Shown: positions 9,552-17,655 of the stretch, piece by piece
Numbering within the stretch: the stretch's first letter is position 1
Layout of the letters: each line of letters opens with the position of its first letter
NCBI RefSeq assembly: GCF_030733685.1
Contig: NZ_JASHIM010000020.1
Location: 23,101 to 87,100, forward strand
Source of the DNA: Roseovarius sp. MMSF_3281
Lineage (GTDB): Bacteria > Pseudomonadota > Alphaproteobacteria > Rhodobacterales > Rhodobacteraceae
DNA length: 64,000 bases
Direction: 5' to 3'
Made by a program: the position numbers and the translations under genes
Notes under the pieces: generated by a model
The model's input: only the letters and a program-made list of their open reading frames with translations
The model's database searches: none
Told to the model about the DNA's origin: nothing

Positions 9552-10010
9552 ATGGGCGCGGCCTATTTCTATCACCTGACGCGCAAGCCCTTGGAGGTGA
9601 CCCTGCCCATGCTGCTGGAAAAGGCACGCGGGGCAGGGTGGCGCGTGGTGGTGCGCGGGCGTGAGGCCGCGCGGATGGATTGGCTGGATGAAAAATTGTG
9701 GTTGGGGCCGGAGGACGGGTTCCTGCCGCATGGCCGGGCCGGCCAGCCGCATGAGGCCGAGCAGCCGGTTTTGCTGACCACGGAAGAGGCCATGCCAAAT
9801 GGGGCGGTGTGCCTGATGGCCGTGGACGGGGCCGGGGTGACGGCCGAGGAAGTACAGGCGCTTGAGCGGGTCTGTGTCCTTTTCGACGGCAATGACGAAG
9901 CCGCCGTACAGGTGGCGCGCGGACAGTGGAAGACGCTGACCGGTGCAGGGTGCCATGCGCAATATTGGTCCGAAGCCTCGGGCCGATGGGAGAAGATGGC
10001 CGAAACCTGA
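9552..10010 (+). CDS. holC: DNA polymerase III subunit chi (HolC)
   Basis: 152 residues. The N-terminus AAYFYHLTRKPLEVTLPMLLEKA is typical of alphaproteobacterial HolC, as are the WLDEKLW and LLTTEEA segments. Chi links the clamp loader (through psi where present) to the C-terminal tail of SSB, so it is a functional partner of the ssb gene at 37304-37801. It starts 4 bases after pepA; the pepA-holC pair is common in alphaproteobacteria. The start is an ATG with no strong ribosome binding site, suggesting coupling to pepA. Confidence 0.93.
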   Translation: MGAAYFYHLTRKPLEVTLPMLLEKARGAGWRVVVRGREAARMDWLDEKLWLGPEDGFLPHGRAGQPHEAEQPVLLTTEEAMPNGAVCLMAVDGAGVTAEEVQALERVCVLFDGNDEAAVQVARGQWKTLTGAGCHAQYWSEASGRWEKMAET

Positions 10011-10102
10011 GGCGCGGATTGCCGCAAACCCCGGCCAGTTGCTTGCATTCTGCGGCGCAATATTGTTGCGTGGGCTGCAAAACAGATCACGGAGCCACCC
10101 CC

Positions 10103-10594
10103 ATGCGCATTGGCCTATATCCCGGTACTTTCGATCCCATCACGTTGGGGCATGTCGACATCATTCGCCGTGCTGCGGTTCTGGTGGACCGGCTGGTGAT
10201 CGGGGTGGCCATCAACCGGGACAAGGGCCCTTTGTTCTCGCTGGAGGAGCGGGTCGATCTGATCGAGGCTGAGTGCAAGAAGCTGAGTGAGCAGACCGGT
10301 ACCGAGATCGTGGCGCATCCTTTCGAGAACCTGCTGATTGACTGCGCCCATGATGTTGGGGCGCAGCTGATCGTGCGCGGCCTGCGGGCGGTCACGGATT
10401 TCGAATATGAATTCCAGATGGTGGGCATGAACCGCGCGCTTGATAGCAGTGTCGAGACGGTGTTCCTGATGGCGGATGCCAATCATCAGGCGATTGCCAG
10501 CAAACTGGTCAAGGAAATCGCCCGGCTGGGCGGTGATGTGAGCAAGTTCGTCACCCCGGAGGTGCGGGCGCAACTGGTGGAAAAATTCCGCTAA
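10103..10594 (+). CDS. coaD: Phosphopantetheine adenylyltransferase CoaD
   Basis: 163 residues. CoaD transfers AMP to 4'-phosphopantetheine, the penultimate step of coenzyme A synthesis. The nucleotidyltransferase motif TFDPITLGH (residues 9-17), the VRGLRAVTDFEYE block and the C-terminal FVTPEV are clear. Start chosen at the ATG with GGAG nine bases upstream (10091-10094); the frame runs open further upstream through the holC end but has no conserved sequence there. Converges on gap at 10739. Confidence 0.97.
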   Translation: MRIGLYPGTFDPITLGHVDIIRRAAVLVDRLVIGVAINRDKGPLFSLEERVDLIEAECKKLSEQTGTEIVAHPFENLLIDCAHDVGAQLIVRGLRAVTDFEYEFQMVGMNRALDSSVETVFLMADANHQAIASKLVKEIARLGGDVSKFVTPEVRAQLVEKFR

Positions 10595-10664
10595 GCGGGG
10601 CGCTCATTGCTGGCGCTTTTCGCGCGGCAGGCCGGGAGACCTGAGCGAGCGCGGGGCGGAGGCG

Positions 10665-10692
10665 TTGTTTGGGTATTTGGGCCAAGAAAAAG
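10665..10692 (+). other. 3' sequence motif downstream of coaD (GGGTATTTGGGCCAAGAA type)
   Basis: About 70 bases after the coaD stop lies GGGTATTTGGGCCAAGAA followed by an A-rich end. A related block (GAGGATGTTTTTGAAAAG) lies downstream of hisI near 63538. From memory, sequences of this kind recur after many genes in Rhodobacteraceae genomes, but I cannot count copies here. The rest of 10595-10738 shows nothing else I can name. Confidence 0.4.
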
Positions 10693-10738
10693 CATGGCGC
10701 GCGGTGAGGGTGGGCCGCGCTTGGCGGCCCGGTTCCCG

Positions 10739-11800
10739 TTAGGCGTATTCCGGTGCGCGGGTGGGTTTATCTGCCGTGCTGCCCGTGGTGGTGGGGCGTA
10801 GCAGTTTGCCCATGGCGGCCGCCGTATCGGCCATCCGGTTCGAAAAGCCCCATTCGTTGTCGTACCAGCTTAGGATGCGGCACATGGTGCCATCCTCCAT
10901 CACCCGGGTTTGATCGGTGGCAAAGACCGAACTGGCCGGGTTGTGGTTGAAATCCGACGAGACAAGTTCGCGCCCGGTGAGGTCCAGCACCCCGGCCAGC
11001 GGGCCTTGCGCGGCTTGGGCAATGATCTGGTTTATTTCCTCTGCAGTGGTTTCGCGCCCGGCCTCGAAAGTCAGGTCAACCGCGCTGACGTTGGGGGTGG
11101 GAACGCGGATCGCGGTGCCATCGAGCTTGCCCGCCAGTTCCGGCAGTACAAGGCCCACGGCGCGGGCCGCCCCGGTTGTGGTGGGGATCATGTTGAGCGC
11201 GGCGGCGCGGGCGCGGTAAAGATCCTTGTGCGCGGTGTCCAACGTGGGTTGGTCGCCCGTGTAGCTGTGCACGGTGGTCATGAAACCACGCTTGATGCCA
11301 ATGGCATCGTGCAGGGCCTTGGCCACGGGGGCGAGGCAGTTGGTGGTGCAGGATGCATTTGACACGATCAGGTCGTCGGCGGTCAGCTGGTCGTGATTCA
11401 CGCCAAAAACCACGGTGCGATCGGCCCCTTTGGAGGGGGCCGAGACCAAGACACGCTTGGCCCCGTTTTCCAGGTGGATCGCGGCCTTGTCGCGGTCGGT
11501 GAAAATGCCGGTGCATTCCATCACGATATCCACGTCCTGCCAAGGGAGTTGCGCCGGATCGCGCAGGGCGGTGACGCGGATCGGGCCATGGCCTACGTCG
11601 ATGCTGTTGTCGGTGGTGGTCACGGGCGCGGGGAAGCGGCCGTGCACGGAGTCGAATTCCAGAAGATGGGCATTGGTTTCAACCGGGGCAAGGTCATTGA
11701 TGGCCACGACCTGTAGGTCGGTCCGGCCGGATTCCACGATGGCGCGCAGCACGTTTCGACCGATGCGCCCAAAGCCGTTGATGGCGATTCTGACAGTCAT
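10739..11800 (-). CDS. gap: Glyceraldehyde-3-phosphate dehydrogenase, NAD-type paralogue
   Basis: 353 residues, about 20 longer than usual because of a C-terminal extension after MGKLLRP. The N-terminal Rossmann fold is INGFGRIGRN, and the catalytic cysteine lies in SNASCTTNCLAPVAK. The residue reading the adenosine ribose is Asp36 (AIND), as in NAD-dependent glycolytic enzymes, whereas the paralogue at 12861 has Ala there. It interconverts glyceraldehyde 3-phosphate and 1,3-bisphosphoglycerate. A perfect dyad GTTAGCGCTAAC lies 35-46 bases upstream of the start, so LacI-type control is likely. Convergent with coaD. Confidence 0.95.
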   Translation of the reverse strand: MTVRIAINGFGRIGRNVLRAIVESGRTDLQVVAINDLAPVETNAHLLEFDSVHGRFPAPVTTTDNSIDVGHGPIRVTALRDPAQLPWQDVDIVMECTGIFTDRDKAAIHLENGAKRVLVSAPSKGADRTVVFGVNHDQLTADDLIVSNASCTTNCLAPVAKALHDAIGIKRGFMTTVHSYTGDQPTLDTAHKDLYRARAAALNMIPTTTGAARAVGLVLPELAGKLDGTAIRVPTPNVSAVDLTFEAGRETTAEEINQIIAQAAQGPLAGVLDLTGRELVSSDFNHNPASSVFATDQTRVMEDGTMCRILSWYDNEWGFSNRMADTAAAMGKLLRPTTTGSTADKPTRAPEYA

Positions 11801-11834
11801 TGCAGGTGTCCTTTTTGCGATAAGCCAATATTAA

Positions 11835-11846
11835 GTTAGCGCTAAC
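11835..11846. promoter_or_regulatory. LacI-type operator upstream of gap (NAD-type)
   Basis: Perfect 12-bp palindrome GTTAGCGCTAAC with a central CG step, the usual shape of LacI/GalR-family operators. It matches 11 of 12 bases of a site upstream of the second gap gene (13960-13971). It lies 35 bases before the start codon, where a repressor would cover the promoter or transcript start. Confidence 0.65.
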
Positions 11847-11915
11847 ATTGCGGCAGACGCTACGCGACCCGAGGGGCCTCTGTCAATGATGTGGGAATTG
11901 CGGAGGGGGGGCGGC

Positions 11916-12059
11916 TTAGCGCCAGAAGGCCATCCATTCGATCAGGTCGGTGAACTTGCGCGCGACAAACAGGGTATTCGACCAATCGAACATTGCCGCA
12001 TCCACACCCAGCGCGATCATGATCAGCAATCCAAGCCCGATGGATGTGGTGTTCGTCAT
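11916..12059 (-). CDS. Small single-span membrane protein, 47 residues
   Basis: MTNTTSIGLGLLIMIALGVDA opens the protein (its first 20 residues end at Asp20), followed by a short amphipathic region with four aromatic residues and the ending EWMAFWR. One hydrophobic span covers about residues 7-19. The frame is complete from ATG (12059) to TAA (11916), with AAAGG about 11 bases upstream. I recall near-identical short proteins next to gap genes in other Rhodobacteraceae, sometimes mislabelled as GAPDH; that is memory, not a search. The function is unknown. It sits between the two gap paralogues in the same orientation. Confidence 0.75.
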   Translation of the reverse strand: MTNTTSIGLGLLIMIALGVDAAMFDWSNTLFVARKFTDLIEWMAFWR

Positions 12060-12171
12060 AGTGCCGCTGCCTTTGAGATCCGGAATGCCGCCCCTAGATG
12101 CCAGAGCCTGCGGCGTAAGTCACGCGGGTTGCGGTTGCCAGCGGCGAAAAACGCCTTGGCGCCCCGTATAG

Positions 12172-12199
12172 GACAGGGCCCCGTTTCCGGGGGCCTGTC
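12172..12199. terminator. GC-rich stem-loop, possible terminator
   Basis: Arms GACAGGGCCCCG (12172-12183) and CGGGGGCCTGTC (12188-12199) pair at 11 of 12 positions. GTTTCCTT follows on the plus strand. It lies 46 bases beyond the stop of the minus-strand PepSY gene, where it could end that transcript, though the T-rich side is on the other strand. Confidence 0.45.
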
Positions 12200-12244
12200 G
12201 TTTCCTTGTGCCGCTCGGGGGCGGGCAGGCGCGCGCGGGACGCG

Positions 12245-12658
12245 TTAATCGTCGATCTCGGTTTTCACGACGGTAAGGTCTTTCCCGAGGTCGATTTCGT
12301 AACGAACCCCGTCTTTGATCGCGTTGGCCTCGTAATACATGCTGTCGTCCATCTCGACCTTTTGCACGTCGTAGCCCTGTTCGGCCAGAAGGGTGGTGAT
12401 ATGGTCCATGTTGGCGATTTCGCTTTCCATGATGGCCAAATCCCGATCCAGATTAAACTCGTACCGGACCCCGTTCTTGATCGCGTCGACCTCGTACATG
12501 CCGTCATCCATTTCGATCTTCCGCAGATCATAGCCTTTTTCGGTCATCCGGGTTTCGATCTGGTCGGCTTTCGAGGGGTCGATTCTCATGTAATCGTCCG
12601 AGGCATGCGCAACGGTGCCTGCGGCGATGGCGAGGGTAAGGGCGATTATGCGTGTCAT
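12245..12658 (-). CDS. Secreted tandem PepSY-domain protein
   Basis: 137 residues from the ATG at 12658. The signal peptide is MTRIIALTLAIAAGTVAHA, cut before SDDYMRID. Two repeats follow: about 25-75 (IETRMTEKGYDLRKIEMDDG, then YEVDAIKNGVRYEFNLDRD) and about 80-130 (the same pattern with AEQGYDVQKVEMDD and YEANAIKDGVRYEIDLGKD). This GY-(4)-E-x-D-(3)-YE-A-x-x-x-G-x-x-YE pattern is that of PepSY domains, usually inhibitory or ligand-binding modules in the periplasm. The partner is unknown. It lies between the two gap genes on the same strand; an upstream in-frame start was rejected because it precedes the signal peptide. Confidence 0.85.
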   Translation of the reverse strand: MTRIIALTLAIAAGTVAHASDDYMRIDPSKADQIETRMTEKGYDLRKIEMDDGMYEVDAIKNGVRYEFNLDRDLAIMESEIANMDHITTLLAEQGYDVQKVEMDDSMYYEANAIKDGVRYEIDLGKDLTVVKTEIDD

Positions 12659-12798
12659 GTGGCTGTCCTTTGCAGTGTGGTTGAGACGCGGCCAGCGTGG
12701 CCTGCGTTGGCAAGGGACATGACGGCAAAGGGCGGGGCGGGCCATTGGCCAAAAGTTCATTGCGACGCTTTATAACCGGGGTTTATGGGGGAAGGTCG

Positions 12799-12834
12799 CA
12801 AAAGAAACCCCCGGATGCGGTAGGCATCCGGGGG
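12799..12834 (-). terminator. Rho-independent terminator of the second gap gene
   Basis: On the minus strand an 11-bp perfect stem (CCCCCGGATGC pairing with GCATCCGGGGG, plus-strand 12808-12818 and 12824-12834, 5-base loop) is followed by TTTCTTTT. It begins 27 bases after the gap stop at 12861. Confidence 0.9.
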
Positions 12835-12860
12835 CAATGTTTTGAAATAAGGCGCTTTGC

Positions 12861-13862
12861 TTAACCAAGGCGGCCCATGGCCACGGCCACGTCGGCCATC
12901 CGGCACGAAAAGCCCCATTCGTTGTCGTACCATGCCAGCACGCGCACAAGCCGACCGCCGGTGACCTTGGTCTGGTCGGGTGCGAAGATCGAGCTTTCCT
13001 CGGTGTGGTTGAAATCGACGCTGACCTTGGGTTCGGGGTCATAGCCCAGAACGCCTTTCATCGGGCCTGCGGCGGCCTCGGCGACGACTGCGTTCACGTC
13101 GGCCTCGGTGACGTCTTTCTTGGCGATAAAGGTCAGGTCCACCGCCGAGACATTCGGGGTGGGGACGCGGATGGCCGAGCCGTCAAGCTTGCCCTTCAGG
13201 CCGGGCAGCACCTCGCCCAGTGCCTTGGCGGCCCCTGTGGAGGTGGGGATCATCGACATGGCCGCGGCGCGGGCGCGGTAGAGGTCATTGTGGCGGCGGT
13301 CCAAGGTGGGCTGATCGCCGGTATAGGCGTGGATCGTGGTCATGATGCCCGATTCGATACCGATGCCTTCGTCCAGTGCCTTGGCCACCGGCGCAAGGCA
13401 GTTGGTTGTGCATGAGCCGTTCGAGATCATTTTCTCGCTGGCTTGCAATTCGGCATCGTTGACGCCGTAAACCACGGTGCGGTCTACGTTCTTGCCGGGT
13501 GCCGAAAGCAGGACTTTGCCAGCGCCGCGTTCCAGGTGTGCCTTGGCTTTTTCGCCGTCATTGAATTTGCCGGTACATTCCAGAACCACGTCGACGCCGG
13601 ACCAGTCCAGTGCGTCCATGTCGTAGGTCGAAAACATCTCCATCGGGCCACGGCCCAGATCCATTGTGCCATCGCCAAGCGTGATTTCATTGGGAAAGCG
13701 GCCATGGACGCTGTCGTATTTGATCAGGTGCGCGGCGGTCTCCAAAGGGCCTGTGGCATTGACCTTGACGACCTTGATGTCGTTGCGGGTGCTGGTAGCG
13801 ATATGGGCGAGGGTGCAACGGCCGATACGGCCGAATCCGTTGATCCCGACGGTGATCGTCAT
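12861..13862 (-). CDS. gap: Glyceraldehyde-3-phosphate dehydrogenase, GapB-like (probably NADP-accepting) paralogue
   Basis: 333 residues, standard length. The Rossmann motif is INGFGRIGRC and the catalytic cysteine is in SNGSCTTNCLAPVAK. At the coenzyme-selecting position it has Ala36 (KVNA) rather than the Asp36 of its neighbour. In Bacillus the same Asp-to-Ala change marks GapB, the NADP-linked gluconeogenic enzyme, so dual or NADP use is inferred here. Its promoter region carries overlapping dyads at 13960-13980, and it has its own terminator. It may serve gluconeogenesis or feed from the adjacent C1/C2 assimilation genes. Confidence 0.95.
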   Translation of the reverse strand: MTITVGINGFGRIGRCTLAHIATSTRNDIKVVKVNATGPLETAAHLIKYDSVHGRFPNEITLGDGTMDLGRGPMEMFSTYDMDALDWSGVDVVLECTGKFNDGEKAKAHLERGAGKVLLSAPGKNVDRTVVYGVNDAELQASEKMISNGSCTTNCLAPVAKALDEGIGIESGIMTTIHAYTGDQPTLDRRHNDLYRARAAAMSMIPTSTGAAKALGEVLPGLKGKLDGSAIRVPTPNVSAVDLTFIAKKDVTEADVNAVVAEAAAGPMKGVLGYDPEPKVSVDFNHTEESSIFAPDQTKVTGGRLVRVLAWYDNEWGFSCRMADVAVAMGRLG

Positions 13863-13959
13863 TGGGTGTCTCCTGCATGCGTGAAGTTGCAGGCGGTATA
13901 GACGCCGTGGCCTTCTGCGGGAAGGTGCAAATGCGGAGTTTTTGACCGAATTCCAACAT

Positions 13960-13980
13960 GTTAGCGATAACCGTTATCGC
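13960..13980. promoter_or_regulatory. Overlapping LacI-type operator dyads upstream of the GapB-like gene
   Basis: GTTAGCGATAAC (13960-13971) differs by one base from the gap operator at 11835-11846. It overlaps a perfect 17-bp palindrome GCGATAAC-C-GTTATCGC (13964-13980). A half site GCGCTAAC follows at 14006-14013. The dyads sit about 100 bases upstream of the gap start at 13862, in a 213-base space that separates gap from the upstream mtkB stop. Confidence 0.6.
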
Positions 13981-14075
13981 AAACCCGACCGCTTCTCAAA
14001 AGATTGCGCTAACGCGCGTGGGCACTGTGCGACTCAGTTCAGACAGGGGCCCGGGGCGGCCCCTGTCTTGATTGG

Positions 14076-14957
14076 TCAAGCGTCCATCTTGGCGACGGTC
14101 TCGCCAAAGGTCGAAGGGGTGGGGACGATGGTAACGCCCGCGTCCTTGAGGATCTCCACCTTTTCCTGTGCGGATTCCCCGAAGGCCGAAACAATGGCGC
14201 CCGCGTGGCCCATCCGGCGGCCCTTGGGGGCCGAGAGGCCCGCGATATAGGCGGCCACGGGTTTGGTCATGTGGTCGCGGATGTATTCCGCGGCTTCGGC
14301 TTCCTGCGGGCCGCCGATTTCGCCGACCATGACCACGGCGTCGGTCTCGGGGTCGTTCTCGAACAGTTCAAGGATGTCGCGGAAACTGGAGCCATTGATC
14401 GGATCGCCGCCGATACCGATGGAGGAGGACACGCCGATGCCCTTGGCCTTCATCTGGCTTGCAGCCTCATAACCAAGGGTGCCCGAGCGTCCGACAATAC
14501 CCACCCGGCCGGGCATGTAGATCGAGGGTGGCATAAGCCCGGCAAAGCCCTGTCCGGGGGTGATGATGCCCGCGCAGTTGGGTCCGATCAGGCGCATGCG
14601 CCTGTCGGCCTTGTAGCGGCGCATGTAGCGCTTGACGTGGATCATGTCCTGCGCGGGGATGCCATCGGCGATGCAGACGCAGGTTTTGATGCCCGCATCT
14701 GCCGCTTCCATGATCGCGTCGGCGGCGAAGGGCGGGGGCACGAAGCTGACCACCATGTCGGCCCCGGTTTCGGCCACGGCCCCCTTGACGGTGTTGAAGA
14801 CCGGCAGATCGAGGTGCTTTGTCCCCCCCTTGCCGGGGGTCACCCCGCCCACCACGTTGGTGCCGTGCTTGATCATGTCCTGTGCGTGAAAACTGCCGAT
14901 GCGACCAGTAAAGCCGGTGACGAGGACCTTTGTCTCGCTGTCGATGAGAATTGCCAT
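14076..14957 (-). CDS. mtkB: Malate-CoA ligase alpha subunit (MtkB; SucD family)
   Basis: 293 residues from the ATG at 14957, overlapping the mtkA stop by one base (TAATG). The CoA-binding domain begins KVLVTGFTGRIGSFHAQDM, and the phospho-histidine region is MGHAGAIVSAFG. It belongs to the succinyl-CoA synthetase alpha family. The assignment to malate thiokinase (malate + CoA + ATP to malyl-CoA) rests on the directly adjacent malyl-CoA lyase gene, the serine-glyoxylate aminotransferase and the absence of TCA-cycle neighbours. A longer frame starting before the ATG lies in mtkA and was rejected. Confidence 0.88.
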   Translation of the reverse strand: MAILIDSETKVLVTGFTGRIGSFHAQDMIKHGTNVVGGVTPGKGGTKHLDLPVFNTVKGAVAETGADMVVSFVPPPFAADAIMEAADAGIKTCVCIADGIPAQDMIHVKRYMRRYKADRRMRLIGPNCAGIITPGQGFAGLMPPSIYMPGRVGIVGRSGTLGYEAASQMKAKGIGVSSSIGIGGDPINGSSFRDILELFENDPETDAVVMVGEIGGPQEAEAAEYIRDHMTKPVAAYIAGLSAPKGRRMGHAGAIVSAFGESAQEKVEILKDAGVTIVPTPSTFGETVAKMDA

Positions 14958-16141
14958 TACGAGGCCTCCTTGAGGGATGCGATTTTCCAAGCGCCGACGA
15001 CTTCCTCGGCGGCTTCGGCAAGGGTTTCCGTGGCGATGACGTTGACGGTGCTTTCGGCGAGGATTTTCTGGCCTTCCTCGACGTTCGTGCCCGAAAGCCG
15101 AACCACGACGGGAATTTTCAGGTCGAGTTCTTCCATGGCGCGGATCACGCCCTCGGCCACCCAGTCGCAGCGGTTGATGCCTGCGAAGATGTTGACGAGG
15201 ATCGCCTCGACCTTGGGGTCATTCAGCACCGCCTTGAAGGACATCAATACGCGGTCGGGGCTGGCCCCGCCGCCCACGTCAAGGAAATTGGCGGGCTCGC
15301 CCCCGGCCATCTTGATCATGTCGAGCGTGGCCATGGCGAGGCCCGCACCGTTGACGATGCAGCCGATCTGCCCATCGAGGCCGATGTAGCTGAGGCCGCG
15401 ATCCTCGGCGTAGGTTTCGCGCGGGTCTTCCTGGCTTTTGTCGCGCAGTTCCGAGATGTCGGGACGGCGGAAAAGGGCGTTGTCATCGAAGCTGAGCTTG
15501 GCGTCGAGGGCGACGATTTCGCCCGCTTGGGTGACAACCATCGGGTTGATCTCGACCATGTTGGCGTCCATCTCGCGCATCAGGCGGTAACAGCCCATGA
15601 TCGTCTTGACGGCCTGTGGGATCAGCGCAGGGTCGAGGCCAAGCGAGAAGGCGATTTCGCGCGCTTGAAAGGCCTGCATGCCGACCGCCGGGTCGACGAC
15701 CGAGCGGATGATCGACTCGGGCTCTTGTTCGGAAATCTCTTCGATTTCCATGCCGCCTTGGGCCGAGGCCACGACGACGACGCGCTCAAGCTTGCGGTCC
15801 ATCACGAAGCCAAGGTAAATCTCTTGCGCGATGTTGGTGGCCTCTTCGACATAGAGGCGGCTGACCAGTTTGCCTTGGGGGCCGGTCTGCTGGGTCACGA
15901 GCCTGCGGCCCAGCATCCATTGGGCGGCATCGGCGACCTCCTGTTCGTTCGAACAGATGCGCACACCACCGGCTTTGCCGCGGGCACCGGAATGGATCTG
16001 TGCCTTGACCACCCAGCGTTCGCCCGACAGTTCGCTACAGCGGTAAACGGCCTGTTCGGGGCTGTAGGCGATGCCGCCGCGCGGCACCTGTACGCCGAAG
16101 CGTTTGAGCAGGTCCTTGGCTTGGTATTCGTGGATATCCAT
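14957..16141 (-). CDS. mtkA: Malate-CoA ligase beta subunit (MtkA; SucC family)
   Basis: 394 residues. ATP-grasp domain: [17 protein letters not shown], the nucleotide loop [18 protein letters not shown] and the metal site VEINPMVV. The C-terminal ligase-CoA domain contains the glycine-rich [13 protein letters not shown]. With MtkB it forms malyl-CoA from malate in the serine cycle. It starts 14 bases after the mcl stop. SucC proper has similar motifs, so function is inferred from context. Confidence 0.88.
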   Translation of the reverse strand: MDIHEYQAKDLLKRFGVQVPRGGIAYSPEQAVYRCSELSGERWVVKAQIHSGARGKAGGVRICSNEQEVADAAQWMLGRRLVTQQTGPQGKLVSRLYVEEATNIAQEIYLGFVMDRKLERVVVVASAQGGMEIEEISEQEPESIIRSVVDPAVGMQAFQAREIAFSLGLDPALIPQAVKTIMGCYRLMREMDANMVEINPMVVTQAGEIVALDAKLSFDDNALFRRPDISELRDKSQEDPRETYAEDRGLSYIGLDGQIGCIVNGAGLAMATLDMIKMAGGEPANFLDVGGGASPDRVLMSFKAVLNDPKVEAILVNIFAGINRCDWVAEGVIRAMEELDLKIPVVVRLSGTNVEEGQKILAESTVNVIATETLAEAAEEVVGAWKIASLKEAS

Positions 16142-16155
16142 TTGATTTTCCTCCC

Positions 16156-17100
16156 TTATCCGTGCTGTGCCTTGATGGCGTCATCCACGGCGATCACGTT
16201 GTTGGCCATGCGTTCGGAGGCCGCGTCGACCATCTTGCCGTCAAGGCTGGCGGCCCCCTTGCCTTCGGCTTCGGCCTTCTTGAGTTCCTCGATGATGCGG
16301 CGGGCGCGGGTGACTTCGGCCTCGGGCGGCGAGAAGACATCGTTGGCCAGGTCGATCTGGCTGGGATGGATGGCCCATTTGCCTTCGATGCCAAGGGCGG
16401 CGGCGCGCTTGGCGGAGGCGGTATAGGCGTCGGGATCGTTGAAATCACCGAAGGGGCCGTCGATCGCGCGCAACCCGTAGGCGCGGCAGGCGACGGTCAT
16501 GCGCGACAGGGCGAAATGCCATTGATCGCCCGGGTAGTCGGGGTTCAACCCGCCGATGACGACGGTGCGGGCGCGGTTGGAGGCGGCGTAGTCGGCCACG
16601 CCGAAATGCAGTGCCTCAAGGCGGCCGGGGGTGGCGGCAATCGCCTCGACATTGGCCATGCCGAGAGCGGTTTCAATCAGGGCTTCAAGCCCGATTTTAT
16701 GAGTGAATCCCATGGCTTCTTCGATCTGCGAGACCATGGTTTCGACGGTGTAGAGGTCCGAGGGCACACCCACCTTGGGCACGAGGATGGTATCCAAATG
16801 CTGGCCCGCTTGTTCCAGAATTTCGACCACGTCGCGGTACATGTAATGGGTATCAAGGCCGTTGATACGGATCGAGACGGTCTTGCCCTTGGCTTTCCAG
16901 TCGATGTCGTTGAGGGCCTGAATGATATTGGCGCGGGCGTTCACCTTGTCGGGGGGGGCAACGGCGTCTTCGAGATCGAAGAAAATGTAATCCACATTGC
17001 TGTCGGCGGCTTTCTCGATCATCGAGGGATTCGAGCCGGGCACGGCCAGCTCGGAGCGCTGAAGCCGTTGTTTTTTAAGGGGATAGAGGGTGTAGCTCAT
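16156..17100 (-). CDS. mcl1: L-malyl-CoA / beta-methylmalyl-CoA lyase (CitE-like)
   Basis: 314 residues, HpcH/HpaI aldolase (CitE-like TIM barrel). Motifs are [31 protein letters not shown] with the metal-binding acidic pair, [14 protein letters not shown] and the C-terminal WAIHPSQ. It cleaves malyl-CoA to acetyl-CoA and glyoxylate in the serine cycle, or works in the ethylmalonyl-CoA pathway as in Rhodobacter sphaeroides Mcl1. It leads the mcl-mtkA-mtkB unit. A GGGTAG-N7-CTACCC dyad lies about 110-127 bases upstream of its start. Confidence 0.93.
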   Translation of the reverse strand: MSYTLYPLKKQRLQRSELAVPGSNPSMIEKAADSNVDYIFFDLEDAVAPPDKVNARANIIQALNDIDWKAKGKTVSIRINGLDTHYMYRDVVEILEQAGQHLDTILVPKVGVPSDLYTVETMVSQIEEAMGFTHKIGLEALIETALGMANVEAIAATPGRLEALHFGVADYAASNRARTVVIGGLNPDYPGDQWHFALSRMTVACRAYGLRAIDGPFGDFNDPDAYTASAKRAAALGIEGKWAIHPSQIDLANDVFSPPEAEVTRARRIIEELKKAEAEGKGAASLDGKMVDAASERMANNVIAVDDAIKAQHG

Positions 17101-17205
17101 GTGGCATTCCTTTGGCTGATGTTGAGATCAGCTTGGCCGGAACGGGGGCTTGGGGACACTTTCGCATGGGTGGCAAAGCGTGCCGGGGGATGGGCTGCGG
17201 GCCTG

Positions 17206-17227
17206 AACGGGTAGGGGTGCACTACCC
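17206..17227. promoter_or_regulatory. Candidate regulator site upstream of mcl1 (AACGGGTAGGG with CTACCC arm)
   Basis: AACGGGTAGGG (17206-17216) contains GGGTAG, whose reverse complement CTACCC follows at 17222-17227. The identical 11 bases recur at 18962-18972 in the sgaA/regulator intergenic space, there followed by CCCACCC. Both lie ahead of serine-cycle genes. Confidence 0.5.
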
Positions 17228-17397
17228 ACCCAAAGGCAGACGGGATGCCGATGCACACACTTGCCGCAGTGCAGAGAAGTCTAGGGAAAACAATTGCTTA
17301 TGATCGGAAACTTATCTGGCGCAACGCGGATCGCAGGATTGCCTCCCCATGGGGGATAACGGGGTGCCTGCGCGTGGCAGGGCCTGTCGTGGGGCCT

Positions 17398-17432
17398 GTA
17401 CAAAACGTACAGAACGTACGTGAGTTTTGTAC
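17398..17432. repeat. GTACAAAAC inverted repeat
   Basis: GTACAAAAC (17398-17406) and GTTTTGTAC (17424-17432) form 9-bp perfect arms around a 17-base spacer. The spacer contains part of an ACGTAC direct repeat. It sits about 300 bases upstream of mcl1. It may be a binding site or a structured 5' leader; no hydrophobic or peptide-coding signal goes with it. Confidence 0.5.
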
Positions 17433-17625
17433 GGTTTGGGCGCAACCGCTCATCAGCCCTCACGGGCTTCGTCGCGGGGGCCAGGGAGTGAAGCTTTGAT
17501 CAGGCCGAAACCGAGGGCGCCTTGCCGGGGTAAAAAGAGTTGCCCGGCGATGGCAAGCAGCGGGCCGCCCCCGGTGAGACCCGGTGGTGACGTATTGTGA
17601 ATGCGCAGCTTGCGGTGGTTTCTGT

Positions 17626-17649
17626 CCGGCCCCGGCGATGCGGGGCCGG
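17626..17649 (-). terminator. Hairpin after sgaA
   Basis: A perfect 9-bp GC stem CCGGCCCCG/CGGGGCCGG (loop GCGATG) starts 7 bases beyond the sgaA stop on the minus strand. There is no T run behind it, so it may be a weak terminator or a transcript-stabilising end. Confidence 0.5.
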
Positions 17650-17655
17650 GAAGGT

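Larger units (their letters stand above)
17101..17655. other. Gene-free interval between sgaA and mcl1, with likely mcl1 control region
   Basis: No frame here has a convincing start, composition or similarity. On the minus strand a short stretch ending near 17455 reads like protein (LLAIAGQLFLPRQGALGFGL) but has no start codon, so it may be a remnant. The mcl1-proximal end holds the AACGGGTAGGG dyad (17206-17227), the middle a GTACAAAAC inverted repeat (17398-17432), and the sgaA end a strong hairpin (17626-17649). Confidence 0.6.
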
